The notes beneath the pieces were generated by a model. The model was not told the origin of the DNA. It was given only the letters and a program-made list of their open reading frames with translations, and made no database searches. From Pocillopora verrucosa (Eukaryota > Cnidaria > Anthozoa > Scleractinia > Pocilloporidae), in the NCBI RefSeq assembly GCF_036669915.1, contig NC_089314.1:30099592-30163591 (forward strand): 64,000 bases of DNA, in the 5' to 3' direction. Shown piece after piece: positions 33,487 to 45,638 of this stretch. How positions within the stretch are numbered: position 1 is the first letter of the stretch; the number at the start of each line of letters is the position of its first letter. Position numbers and translations under genes: made by a program.

Positions 33487-34818
33487 TGCTATACTGAAAT
33501 TGAAAATTATAACTCCAAGGTATATATTATGATCATGACCCTATGAAAGTCGTCTCAAATTATTAAACTTTCTGTTTTCCTATAAATTTAAATGCTAACA
33601 AAGGTCATACAGTTGTTCAGCATATATTTGTCAGCTATTTCTACTAAAATGAACTCTTCATAACCTCGAAATTTCGATAACAAATATATTTTTCGTAGTA
33701 TTTTTGGAAGTATCGACGCCGTTCTATTGATGGGTTTTTTCATTACCTCTTTTTGGAAATATGATCATTGGGGGAACTTCTCCTAAGTAAAAAAAATTCA
33801 TCATACAATGATCCACTTACATAATTTAGTTGTAGAAATAGTTGCAGCAGCAGCAAAAGCAGTGGCAATAGTGATCATTATAGTAGAAGTACAAGGAAAT
33901 ATTGATATCCTCTTGTAGAATTATCAATAGTAGTTGTAGAAGTAGTAGTAAATAGTAGTAGTAGTAGTATCTCCAACAGTGTAATTTGAAGAACTAAAAA
34001 AAATGATCTTATGGTGAAGAGCAGTACAAATACACCCTGCTACGCTCTCTTATACGAAGACAAACAAAATACTTTGAAATTCAAGTTCTAATCCTTTGTG
34101 AAATTGTGGATTAACGGTAAGGTTGACTAAAGTGCAAAAATGAAAAAAAGTTATGAAATGATATATAGATTCTTGGTCAGCAATCCTGCAAATAACTGTA
34201 CATATTTCACTGGACGAGAGCATAGTAATTAGTATTAAACATGGACGCGTAAGTTTTCCAGGACTCGTTTTGCTCAACACTTTCTGCCACTTTGCCATTT
34301 AAAGCGATTCCGAATCGGAGAACATGACAGTCGTATGTTTTATTAATTTGCTTGATACAAATTTTTTAATAAGCCGCAACAAAGTTTGAAGCGGGTTTCC
34401 TACCCTCTTTTCGCTCTGTATTACTTCTCTTCTTTACTGTGTTACTTGAAAACTTCATTTCTCTTAGGCAACCAGGATGAAGAAATAATATCTTGGAAAT
34501 TATTGACATTTACTTAAAACCCGAAAACCTAATCAATTGCGGTCTTGTACTCCTGTTAAAACAGGCTGTCATTAACGACAAGATAACTTAGTTCTATCAA
34601 CAGAGTTTATAATGCAAATTGGTCCCCGCAAAGGGTTTCTAAGGCTACCTTTTCGAACGCCCCTTACTGAGAGCGTTATTGATGACATCATTTTCATCGT
34701 CGATTGACAAAACTCTTGTGAATACCTTGACCTTCTTGCAAAAAATGAACCGGTACAAACTAAATATAAACGATAACGAGCAATAAAAGCAGAAGTCTGA
34801 TCATATATTTAAATTTGT
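33487..34818. other. 5' flank of gene 4 and unit junction
   Basis: 33.49-34.2 kb parallels 23.8-24.6 kb, including AGT-type trinucleotide tracts at 33830-33975. A deletion then joins it to sequence like 25.74-26.03 kb. The junction sequence of the segmental units recurs at about 34575-34770. No gene seen. Confidence 0.5.
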
Positions 34819-37521
34819 TTAAATTGCAAATGAAAGCGTCAAATTCAATTCTGTTGGACTTATTTTCATCTCTGTTCTTTTTAGAGACGCGAAATTGTTC
34901 TTCCAGTAAAACCAGGCCACTGCGCCCCGGGAAGAGTGCTGTCCTTGATAATAGAAGCCATTTAGGTTGGAGGTATAACAACTGCGATACCACCAGGCTC
35001 CGTGCTGGATTTCACTTGCTCTTTCAACAACACCATTCGGATTGACAATTGACAATTCAAGTGATAATTTCAAAGAAAACTTTAAAAGAACTTATTTTAA
35101 CAATACTGATATGTCACAAAAAAATCTTGATTTGAGTGTGGAGATGCATCTTCGAGAAACGCAGAGAGGTGTGAAAAGCTTAAAAAAAGATTTTAAAAAA
35201 TAATGATAATACTGATAATGATAATGGTGTAAATAATTATGATAGCAATAACAGTGATAATGACAATGAAATTGATGATGATAATGACATTGATGGCGAA
35301 TACACTTCCAGTAGTTACTCACCAGCTTGTTTCTCAGTGTGTGCTTTAAAGTCTGAAGAAGAGGTTGGGCCGTCAAATGTAACAACTATTGTAAAAAAAG
35401 CTCGTATTTTTGTCCCACTGGGCATGATTGATCAGTGAATACTTTTACATAGTGCGCTGTCGAAATTATACATCGATGTGGTTGAGATTATTTGTTATTT
35501 TTGTTTGGTTTGTTTTTTTGTTGTTTGGTCATACAATACATCAAAGGCAGGCAAATCATCAATTTCAATGATGTACACAGCGTCTCCTCTTCCCCAACTT
35601 TGTAAATGTCAGCACAGTTTTTCTTTAGAGCTGTGAATGAACGACAAACTTTTCAGGTTTATGTCCTACACATCATTCGTCCTTTTACTGGTTTTTCGTT
35701 TCAAAACAGACGGATTTTTTTACCACCGTTAATAGACGTATTTTTGCTCTCTCTTCTATAAAATAGTTTCTTTGATCCAATGTGACGCAGAAACAGTCTC
35801 AGGTTGTTGATACAAGAACCTTAAACATTGTGATACAAGAACCTGGGCTTTCGTCCTAGACAACTTACAAGATATATTCTGAGTTTCGGTATGACGTGTT
35901 CATTAATTCATCTTTAGTGGATCATAGTTTTTCTAAGAAGTCAGATTTGATGAATTTCCATATCCCCTTAAATGATCCGAAATACTGGTAAGTCAATTAA
36001 TTATCTAAATGAAAAAACAGTCTCTCCACTGTGAATATATAATTCAACTAACCCAAGAGGATTAGTGAATGAAAACACCATTTGTACTGTTTAGCTTTGA
36101 ACTGGCAGTTATCTCCACTGAATCCATGACGACAAACGCAACGAAAACCTTTATTGGTGAATCTAGCTTGACAGGTGCCATTGTTCAAACATGGGCTGCT
36201 ACTGCATGGATTCTGTTGGGAAAAAAAAGTTTAAGACCTCAGCCTAAATTTGTGTGTGACTCCCCTCAGTTTGATAAGAAGGTGCAATTTACTTCGATTT
36301 CAAGATATGTGTAACCTTCTTTATTCACAAGAAGAAAGGGAGCATGGTTTTTCTCGGTTGCGTTATTCAACTCGCATTGTTGGTTTCCTCCTTCTACTAA
36401 TCCAATATAGATTGACACACAGTTAGGCTCCATATAACACATCACTCTGCAGCTACCTTCACTGAACACTTCTGCACTCCTCATCACGTGATTTCTCACG
36501 GCCATGTTTGGTATTGGGTCCCAAAGTATGATGTTTCGACAATCATCACCTGTGCGAGAGAAAACGAATCAACCTAATTGTTTAGTTTTCACTTACTCGC
36601 GCTAATTTCTTATTTTGACTCACTCACCACTGTTCCATTAAATTACTGTTCCACGGCATGTTTGTGTTGAATTCCACCTGTACTGAACAGTCATTTATAG
36701 TGGGATCACTCAAACAAAACAAAGAATAATCGTTCAACTAAACTTTAAGCCATATTTGTCCCGCAATCCTTAATTTTGGTAGTATTTTGAGCGAGTTTGG
36801 TGCATCAATTGAACAATTATGGCATAAAATGACGTATGTCTCGTTTCTGTATAATTCCCCTATTTCGTGGAACCTGTATTTAGCGTTCAACCCGTATTAA
36901 GCGGTCATCAAGCCATTCCCCATGGGTGACCGCTTATTACAGGTCTGAATGTACCTTGTTGCATGAAAACCTTGAATTGTCTTCTCTTAAGGGGGTTTTC
37001 ATCCCTTGAAAATTCAATTTTAAGTGATTGGTTTTCATTTCAAAATTTAATCTTTGTGGGTGAATTAACCTATGGCAAAGAAATGTTACGAATAATTATG
37101 GGAATATTTTCAAAGCGTTAATAACCGCACCACAATACATTTGAATGGTTTGTTTTAATTCATGAATTTGCTCCTTTTATGCGCGTATTGTGAGGAGGGC
37201 TTTTTGTAAACACGATGAAGAAACACGTTATCTAATGGTCTGCAACATAAATATATGTTTTGTAGCTTGTTTTGTTTTCATCGTTATTTGTTTCTTGTAT
37301 TCCGGATAATAGGAGACATTGTGAATTAGATTAGGTGTATCTGCTTAGAGATTTTGGCTTTGATCATAAGTACTAATAGTGACGCTAAAAAAATAAGACA
37401 AAAAAAAGTTAATAGCGGAAATAAACTCATGATCACCTGTGTAACAAAACGGCGTAAAGATTTTTCCAAGAAAATTATTGAGATTGTCAATAATAACCTC
37501 AAGGATAAACTTCAAGTGCAT
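34819..37521 (-). pseudogene. PAN-EGF-fibrinogen-related gene with ruined FReD (gene 5)
   Basis: Signal exon 37521-37437 (85 nt, MHLKFILEV leader), PAN exon 36549-36293 and EGF exon from 36212 downward read open. The EGF end lacks the phase-1 donor seen in the paralogues. Of FReD-N only about 105 nt remain (35633-35530), with a frameshift after [11 protein letters not shown] FReD-C-like stretch at about 35010-34840 keeps [20 protein letters not shown] and [10 protein letters not shown], but the calcium loop and NCA motif are missing and its sequence is far from the other copies. Either this is a decayed gene, or the FReD-C piece belongs to an older, different member. Confidence 0.75.
35195..35305. 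repeat. Imperfect GATAAT-type minisatellite
   Basis: Repeated (A)ATGATAAT, TGATAATGA and GATGATGATAATGAC units within the remains of gene 5. Confidence 0.7.
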
Positions 37522-40500
37522 TGCTATAAATTGAAAAAATATAGTTTCAAGCTAAAAAAAAGTGGCTATATCAAATTTGTCCTGAGTAATTAAACATTCT
37601 GTTTCCTATGAATTTGAATGTGCAGGCCTTCAGCATTTATCCTCAGCTATTTCTACTTCACAGAAATCTTAATTATCACGATATTTCGAAAACGAGTACT
37701 TCATTTAGTTATATTATCGCAAGTATCGACGTCATCATGATGACGGGCTTTTTCATCTCCTCACGTGAAAAATGGAAGCTTAGTGGAACTTCTCGCTATT
37801 AAATATTCATTTAGGTGAGTAAGTTAACCGCCGCAAAAGGCATAAGAAGAAAAAAATAACGGATCCGTAGAAATTACAAGTCATGTAAACCCTATTAAAT
37901 TATCAATTTTCTACTCCACTCTCCCAATTTATCGTTAGGTTAGTCACAATATTTTAAAAAGTTTCGTTTAAAACGGAAATGGAATACATTACGCTTACGA
38001 CATAAGTTTAAAGTTGTTGTCATCTTTAGCCTTTGTTTTTCCTTTCAGCAATAAGTGAGCGTAAATTATTTTACACTCGATTTTTCTCCATTGATCAAAA
38101 CATGTAATAAATGTCAAAGAGACGTCCCTGAAAGTTTGCTTCAGTATTTTTGTGGCTCTGTCTGTCAGTCTACAAGCAGACAGAGTTGGTATGCAGGCCA
38201 AATAAATTTTTGCCGTTAGTATTAAACAGACATGCTACCAATGAAATGTTAGTTGGCATTTGAAATTCAAAGTTTAATTATTTTTCTTTTTTATAAGGTA
38301 ACCAACCTCTCCAGTACGACGTAATAGAATCCTTCGTTATATACATGAAAATAATAAGTTGTGGCAACTTTGACCGTAAGAATGCGATAGAATGTACTGA
38401 ATTGTTAATTGGTTAGATTCTCGGTATATTATTCAGAATTTTTCAAAATTATATCTGCCATTAACAAAACTGGTCAAAGCGATATTAATAAGTAGCTCAA
38501 AAAGATATTTCTTACCTTGTGATCAATAGTATGTATTTCGTAGTTTGATTCCATGTTTGCTTCGTATCAGGAGTGAAATCGTGTCTTATTAACCTCTACA
38601 GAAGTTTTTGAAGTGTTGTCACTATGGTTACAAAACATAACGGTTTGTTTTGCTTTTTGCTGTTTAGCTGTTCAAATTATTAGTAGTCATTAGATCATTG
38701 CTTTTATCGTTAACCCTGACACTGCTTGGTTTTATCTCATCACAACCCTGAATGTATCTGAAATAATTCAATAAGGTATAGTGTTTTTGGAAAAAAGTTT
38801 AACTTTTAAACCAAACTGCAAATGACTAACTGCGGCCAGTAATGGTGGAGAACAGAAACACAGTGCGCATATATCTTATTGATAAGCTTTATATTGCTAA
38901 AACGTTTGTCTCCGTGGCTTTTGTGTGGGCTTGTCACGCAACTCATTCTCTCGTCCGCGGGGGAGGGAATGGGAGAGCTAGAACTTGTTGATTGTAGATA
39001 AAAATTTATGGCTGTGACAAAGACCAATAGAGTATTTGATCCTTAACATACTACTAATACAACAAGCCAACTGGGAGCTGGTCGTTATGTTGGTTCCATA
39101 TATATATATATAGTCATATACATATATGACTTTCATATATTCTTAGCCGCAGCTCTACATATTAACCTGTGGTGACTCTGTCTTGGTGGAGTGATCTTGT
39201 CCGTCCACGCTACAGCATCAAATACAAGTAGGAAAGTAAGATGTGATCATGATAAATAAACACTTAACATACAATGTACTTAAGAAGCTGGCTGTCTATT
39301 CGAGAAAGGTACAGTTTATCTTTTAATGGTTAAAATGATAAACTTTGCCTACTTTACATTCTCTCTCTGTTTGTCGATGGATTTCTTCGTTTCTACAATC
39401 CACATCAATAAACTGATGGAGATTTTACTACTTTAGGAGGTTTGTTTGTCTCACCAAAAGAAACTTCTTTGCACATATATAGCAGATGACATTCAATATC
39501 CTATTCACGTCTTAATCGTTTTTTAAATTCTTTTTATTGTATTGTTACGCGGTCATTAATATCCATGTCTATATTTGCAAATTAGTGTTGCAAAGATCGC
39601 TAGGGAGAATTGGACTTTTCTGCGCTAAGTTTTGGCGAAATGTAGAGTTTGGCAGAAAGTTGGAGGATTCCATTTCCAATTCTCCCCGGTGATCTTTGCG
39701 ATCCTAATTTGCTAATTTAGACGCACAAACTACTCATTCTGCGTATAGCATTATTACACTATGTACATGTTCTGATGAACCCTATCTCGTCTTACCTATT
39801 ACAATGAGCATATCAAGCACGCTCAAATCGTGACCAGCAGAGGTAACTCTGCATTGGATAAGGAACATTTTCATTTTGATAGCGTTGTTATGTCACAAAA
39901 GAGTGCGTAATTGTTTTGCTCCCGTTCTGATAATGAAAATAGGAAACCAGAAACCAAAAATTATATACTAGAAATATTATCTATGAGTGTCCTGGAAAGA
40001 ATGATGGCTACATGTTAAAAATTCGCTTTTTGTCTCCTTAAGCTAGTAAAAATCCGAGACCAAACATTAAAAAAATTAGAGCACGTATTACCCAGAGAGA
40101 AAACTTAATCCTCTACTGGGTACCGCGGGGCTTGTATCTGGGTTTATCACCCTGACGTTTTGCTAAGTCAGGCAATGAAACTGAACAAAATGTTTCACAT
40201 TAGCAATGTTTCCTTCGCGTGGTGCATACACCATGTGTAACTCAATGAAGTATGTTGTAATACAAAACGAGTTGATACTACATAATACGAATGAAACGTC
40301 AGAGACATCGTAAACAAAATCCTTATCGGTTGAATGATCTATTCTACCGATTCAACTTTTCAAGTCCTGATTTGAAAAACGTAGCAAGGACCACAATCAA
40401 TTCCCCAGAAGCTTCCAAGAGAAATTATAAAAGATTATACTCACACAGAAGCAAACAGAAGTCTAAACAAGCTTGAAAGATTAAAACGGTAGGTACCAAC

Positions 40501-40816
40501 TTATTGGTGATTATTTAGTACTGAACATAAATTCATACTAGGCCGACAGGGTTACCCTACCCAGCGGACTAGGCGGATTACCCCACCTGTAATGCAAACG
40601 TGATCAAGATGAAATAACAGATTGTATGGACAGCGAGGTTATATTTACCCCACCTAAGCGGGTTACCTCCGATCACCTACCTGAAGTCCCCCACCTCTGC
40701 ATAAACAGGCCCTAGTCAGTTATTGGTTAATACAGAACATAAATTCAAACATAATTGAGTCGTTGGTTTTTTTTCAAAATAGTACTGTGCTAAAGTTTTG
40801 CAATAAAAATAATAGT
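37522..40816. other. Intergenic: 5' flank of gene 5 and 3' flank of gene 6
   Basis: The palindromic element is present as GTCACTATGGTTAC at 38618-38631. An inverted repeat is listed separately at 39577-39712. 39.17-39.41 kb is a diverged copy of the 225-nt repeat of 18.46-18.9 kb. At 40555-40700, degenerate GGTTACCCCACCT-type motifs recur several times. No gene recognised. Confidence 0.5.
39577..39712. repeat. Inverted repeat, 38-nt arms
   Basis: Arms 39577-39614 and 39675-39712 match as reverse complements with about six mismatches; both carry GCAAATTAG and GGGAGAATTGGA. This looks like a small foldback or MITE-type repeat; no clear target duplication was identified. Confidence 0.7.
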
Positions 40817-43348
40817 TCAGAAATCCACTGGTCTTATTTTCATCTCAGTTCTCTTGAGGGAATAATGCTGCCCTCTCCAGTGCAACCAATTCACGCCATC
40901 AGCAAAAGAGGAATGGTGACCGACATAATAAAACCCATTCAGATTCGAGTTGTGACATCCTCTGTACCACCAGGCTCCTTTGAATTTAATGGCGCAGTTA
41001 TAGTCACGATTATCATTATCTTGATCTCTTGTGGTGAATGGCATATTCCGATGCAAAGCGAGAGAGTCACCAGCATTTCCTGACAAAGTGAACAATGTTA
41101 TTAGCATTCACAATTAACATTACAAATCAAAATTTTATACGGCCTATAGTAAACCGTTAAATGAGTAAAACAGATCAATTTAGCGATAATTAAATTAATT
41201 AAAACATATATCTGTGAAATGAATTGATTCATGTAGTAATGCTTATAGGTATATTCGTTGAGATACTTAAAAAGAATTTTCTTCAAATTTGATCATTGTC
41301 TGGTGTACGCCGTCCAGGATTGCATGTTGATGAGCTGACTGAGGTTTTAGTAATTCATTTTTTTTTTCGTCCATTGCAAGCTATCGATGTAAAATGATTT
41401 AACCAGTTTTTAGGAAATTCGTACTTCCCCATAACGGCAGCATCAGCATAACGCGTTTAACCGAAACCACCTTTTATTTCCCCACGCTCGACCATTCTTC
41501 TCTATTTGTTCAAGCCCTTGAGTTTACTAACATACTGATTTTAACACTACCGCTCCCTTCTTAATCTAAAAATAAAAAAACTTTTTGTTTCACCTGAATA
41601 ATTACCAAGGGTCATCTTGTACATGTCATTCTCACTCATAACACCAAACTTGGAATACTCGGCATAACGAGTATTCCCTTCAAAGTCTTCCAAATCCACA
41701 CGTAGCATGTTGTTATTATCTGAAGTCAGGCGGTGAATCTTGTCCAATCCCAACCAAAATTCACCATTCAGGTCACCAAAGCCATGTTTGTAATCGATCC
41801 AGTTAACGTAGAAATCAACCGAGCCGTTCAGTCTCTTCTGAAACACAGTCCATCCTCCACCCAGCGTCGTTTGGTCACACAATACCTCAAAGGCTTGCAA
41901 ATTATCAGCCTTAATAGTGTACATACCATCTTCTCTTTCCCCAGCTTTGTAAATGTCAGCACAATTTTTCTTTAGAGCTGTGAATAAATGAGAAAATTGT
42001 CAGGTTTGATGTCTAACACATCATTTGTCCTTTTGCATTTTCATTTAGCTGCAAAAGAAAGTAATACTATTTTTTTCTGTAGAACTAAAATTATTCCAAG
42101 GATTCTCCCTTCATTATTTCTCAAAGAGAAAAAAATCGTAGATTTCATCTGGCTCTTAAATGTTTACAACTTTTAAAACGCCTTTTTGTTGCCTTGAAAC
42201 CAGTATTTAAGAATTAGAAAAAAACTGAAAGATATACATTTTTTTATAACCGTAAATTGTGTTTTTTACTCTCTTTTCAGTAAAATGCGTTCTTTAATCC
42301 AATGCAATATGAGATACAAGAGGATACTTGAACAAGAACCTTAAAAATTAGGGCTTATGTCCTACACAACTTATAGGATCTATTCGGACTTTGGGTATGA
42401 CGCGTTCATTAATTCGTCTTCAGTGGATAATTGATTGTCTAAGGAGTCAAATTTGATGAATTTCCAAATCCCCTCAAATGAACCGCAATGAACCAATAAC
42501 TTCGAACAAAAAAAGTAGATCAACGTAAGAAGCTGAGCAAATGACAAGGCAGATTTAACCTTGGCAGTTTTCTCCAGTAAATCCATCACGACAAACACAA
42601 CGAAAACCTTTACTGGTGAATCCAGCTTGACAGGTGCCATTGTTCAAACACGAGCTGCTGCTACATGGATTCTGTTGGCAAAAACAAAAGTTAAAAAAGT
42701 GGAGGCTGATTTTGCCTAAAAATTGAAAATTGATTGTCTGACTTCCCTCAGTTTGATAAGAATGTGAAATTTACCTCGATTGCAAGATATGTGTAACCTT
42801 CTTTATTCACAAGAAGAAATGGAGCTTGGTTTTTCTCGGTTGCGTTATTCAACTCGCAGTTTTGGTTTTCTCCCTCTACTGGTCCAATATTGATGGACAC
42901 ACAATTAGGCTCCACATAACACATCAACCTGCAGCTCCCAACGTTCGGCACTTTTGCACTTTTGATCACGTGATTTCTCATTGCCATATTTGGTTTTGGG
43001 TCCCTAAATATGATATTTCGACAATCGTCACCTGTGCGAGAGAAAACGAATCAACCTGTTTTGACTTGGTAAAGAAGCGCATTAAAGAATGTTATCTCAA
43101 TATCTTATTGCATGTAAACCTTACATAGTCTTCTCTAAGGGGGATTTTTTACGTTATTCGCTCTGATCAGCAGGTAGCGTATAATTATAGTTCTTGAAAT
43201 AATTTCATAAACATAGAGGTGCGGTGAAGCTTAAAAAATTACCATGGGAATCATACTCACCAGTGCTACAAAAACATGGCGTGGAGATTATTCCAAGGAA
43301 AATAAATAGATTGCTGATGATAGCTTCAAGGTAAAACTTTAACTGCAT
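40817..43348 (-). CDS. Secreted PAN-EGF-fibrinogen-related protein (gene 6, complete)
   Basis: Exons: 43348-43261 (signal), 43031-42775 (PAN), 42671-42560 (EGF, two codons shorter than in the paralogues), 41977-41594 (FReD-N), 41079-40817 (FReD-C); 367 aa. The leader is [20 protein letters not shown], ending CFCST. PAN occupies residues 30-115, EGF 116-152 ([14 protein letters not shown] to GENCQ), FReD 153-367. FReD landmarks are [70 protein letters not shown] and [14 protein letters not shown]. The EGF donor is GTTAAA, weaker than in the other copies. The palindromic element occurs twice, 1.06 and 1.29 kb upstream. Confidence 0.92.
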
Positions 43349-45186
43349 CGCTATAAATTGATTCGAAAAGTATAACTTCATGGTTAGAATCATGTTCTCA
43401 TCAAAGTCGTCCTAAGTCATTAAACATTCTGTTTTCCGATGAATTTGAATGTTAGTAAAGGTCATGCAGGTGTTCAGCTTTTATTTCTCAGCTATTTCTA
43501 CTTAAAGCAACTCCTAATTATTACGATATTACGAAAACGAAAACTTCGTTTAGTTAGGTGATCGGAAGACTTTATTCTCCTTATGGGCTTTTATCAATTC
43601 CTCTCTTTAAATATATTCAACCAAGGTGGAACTTTTCGTGATTAAATATTCATCAAAGTAGCTGAAATAACCACCGCAAAGGCAAATAATAATGAAAATG
43701 AAGGATCATAGAAATTTATTACAAGTCATTCACACCTCGGTAAATTATCAATTTTCTACTCTACTCTCCCAAATTATCTCTTGGTTAGTCGTAATAGCTT
43801 ATAAAGGTTCGATGAAGACTGAAATCGCCGAACACATCGCACTTATGACATGAGATTCTTAAGCCTGCGTTGTAACTTGCGGCAACTGATTTGAGTGCAT
43901 TTATTTGTACTCGCCAACGATTTGTCTCCACCGATGAAAATTTTTGATAAATATCGGAGGGACGGCCCAAAGTTTGCTTAAGTAGTTTTGTGGCTCTGCC
44001 TGTCACAGAGTTGCCACCCAGGCCAAATAAAGTTTTGCAGTTCATATGAAACAGACATGCTACCTATGAAATGTCAGATGGCATCTGAAATTATTTAATT
44101 ATTTTCCTTTTTTTTCGGAGTCACAAAGTTCTCCAGCACGATTGAACAGAATTCTACGTTATTAATATAGAGTTTAAGTTTGTGGCAACTTTGACTTGTA
44201 GAATGCGATAAAATGATTAGATTCGCGGTATTTTGTACAATTTTTTTTCTGAACTACGCCTGCAGTCAGCAAAACTGCTAAAAGCAATATTCATAAGCAG
44301 CTCTTACCTTCAGACCAATAATATGCTTCTCGTATTTGATTCCGTGTTTGTTTCGTAACAGAAGTGAAAATCGTATATTGTTTACCTCTACTTAGGTTTT
44401 TGAAGTGTTGTAACCATGGTTAGAAAACATAAGCGTTTGATTTTGCTTCTACCTGTTCAGCTGTTCAAATTGTTTGTAGTCATCAGAACGTAGCTTTTAT
44501 ATTTAACCCTCAGACTGACTGGTTTTATCTTGGTAAACCTGAGTATATTTGAAATACTTCAATAAGGTAGGGGGTTTATGAAAACAGAAATGAATATTGT
44601 GTCTTGATAACCACTATACAGAAGTTTTCGAAGTGTTGTAACTATGGTTACAAAACAAAACGGTCTGTTTTTTTTTCGCTGTTCAGCTGTTCAAATTGTT
44701 GACAGTCATCAGATCACAGCTTTCATCGTTAACCCTCAGACTGACTGGTTTTGTCTAACTAGTTATATCTTATTTTGACTCGGTAAAGGAGCACATCAAA
44801 GCACACTATCCGGCTTAATACCTTACTGCATAAAGATCTTACAGAGTCCTCCCTATACGCGATTTTCATTTCTTTGAATTTCAATCTAACTGGGAGGTTT
44901 TCACCACCTCAAAGTCGTCTTAGTGGGTGAGCTTACCAGTGATTAGGAAAATTTAAGGAAAGCTCGGCAATATTTTCTTGATATTAATGATGGCTTTTTC
45001 AATAAGGTGAAGAAACACGTTGGCTTACAGTCTGTAAATATACATAGGTACTTTATTGTTAACAACTAGAGCAATGGTTGCTCTGACGAAGGGCTAACGC
45101 TCGAAACATCAGCTTTTTTACTCTTTAAAGTGGCCAACTGCTTACGTTTTCAACCTAGCTGTTAACACTAAATTACCTGCTACACA

Positions 45187-45233
<47 letters not shown>

Positions 45234-45443
45234 ATTCATTTGTAAATATACATGGCTTGTTTGGTGCCCATCGTAACTTGTCTCCTGCTTTCCCTAATAG
45301 GAGACATATTGAGTTAGATAAGGATTGTCTACTTATTAAAGGTTATTTGCTTCGATCGGCGGTTAAACGTTACATAGTTCGTGTAATGGTTTCGAAAAGA
45401 ACGATGAAACAGAACAGATTTAAAAGCGGGAAATCAAACTCAC
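43349..45443. other. 5' flank of gene 6 and repeat remnants
   Basis: Palindromes GTAACCATGGTTAG (44410-44423) and GTAACTATGGTTAC (44638-44651) lie inside a local duplication of about 230 nt. At 45060-45235, the run CTCTGACGAAGGGCTAACGC followed by CGAAACATCAGC is a 3'-end fragment of a dispersed repeat of the kind associated with Penelope-like tails. No gene seen. Confidence 0.5.
44410..44651. promoter_or_regulatory. Two palindromic elements upstream of gene 6
   Basis: GTAACCATGGTTAG (44410-44423) and GTAACTATGGTTAC (44638-44651) lie in a local duplication of the 5' flank of gene 6. Confidence 0.35.
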
Positions 45444-45519
45444 CAGTGCAAGAGAAGTATGGGGGAAAAGTTGTTCCCAGAAAAATATCGAGATTGCTAA
45501 GGAAAAGCTTTCACAGCAT
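45444..45519 (-). pseudogene. Dead signal-peptide exon of the FReD family
   Basis: The donor GTGAGT is intact, but the coding start reads ATG CTG TGA, giving a stop at codon 3. The exon is 12 nt shorter than its paralogues. Confidence 0.65.
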
Positions 45520-45593
45520 CGCTGCAAATAAATAGACATAAATTCAAGGTGAAAATTATGATCGTGGCCATATTAAAGTTGTTGGTGGCTCTC

Positions 45594-45638
45594 AGATAAT
45601 AATTATCTCGATCTTTAGTGATAAACGGCATATAAGCC
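45594..45638 (-). pseudogene. FReD-C exon scrap
   Basis: About 45 nt match the FReD-C part encoding [11 protein letters not shown] (GATCTTTAGTGATAAACGGC compared with GATCTCTAGTGGTGAATGGC in the genes). It lies just upstream (in gene direction) of the dead signal exon at 45.44-45.52 kb, as if an intervening gene had been deleted. Confidence 0.45.

Noticed and set aside
35092..35385. His/Tyr-rich minus-strand frame
   Set aside because: Translation of the imperfect GATAAT minisatellite.
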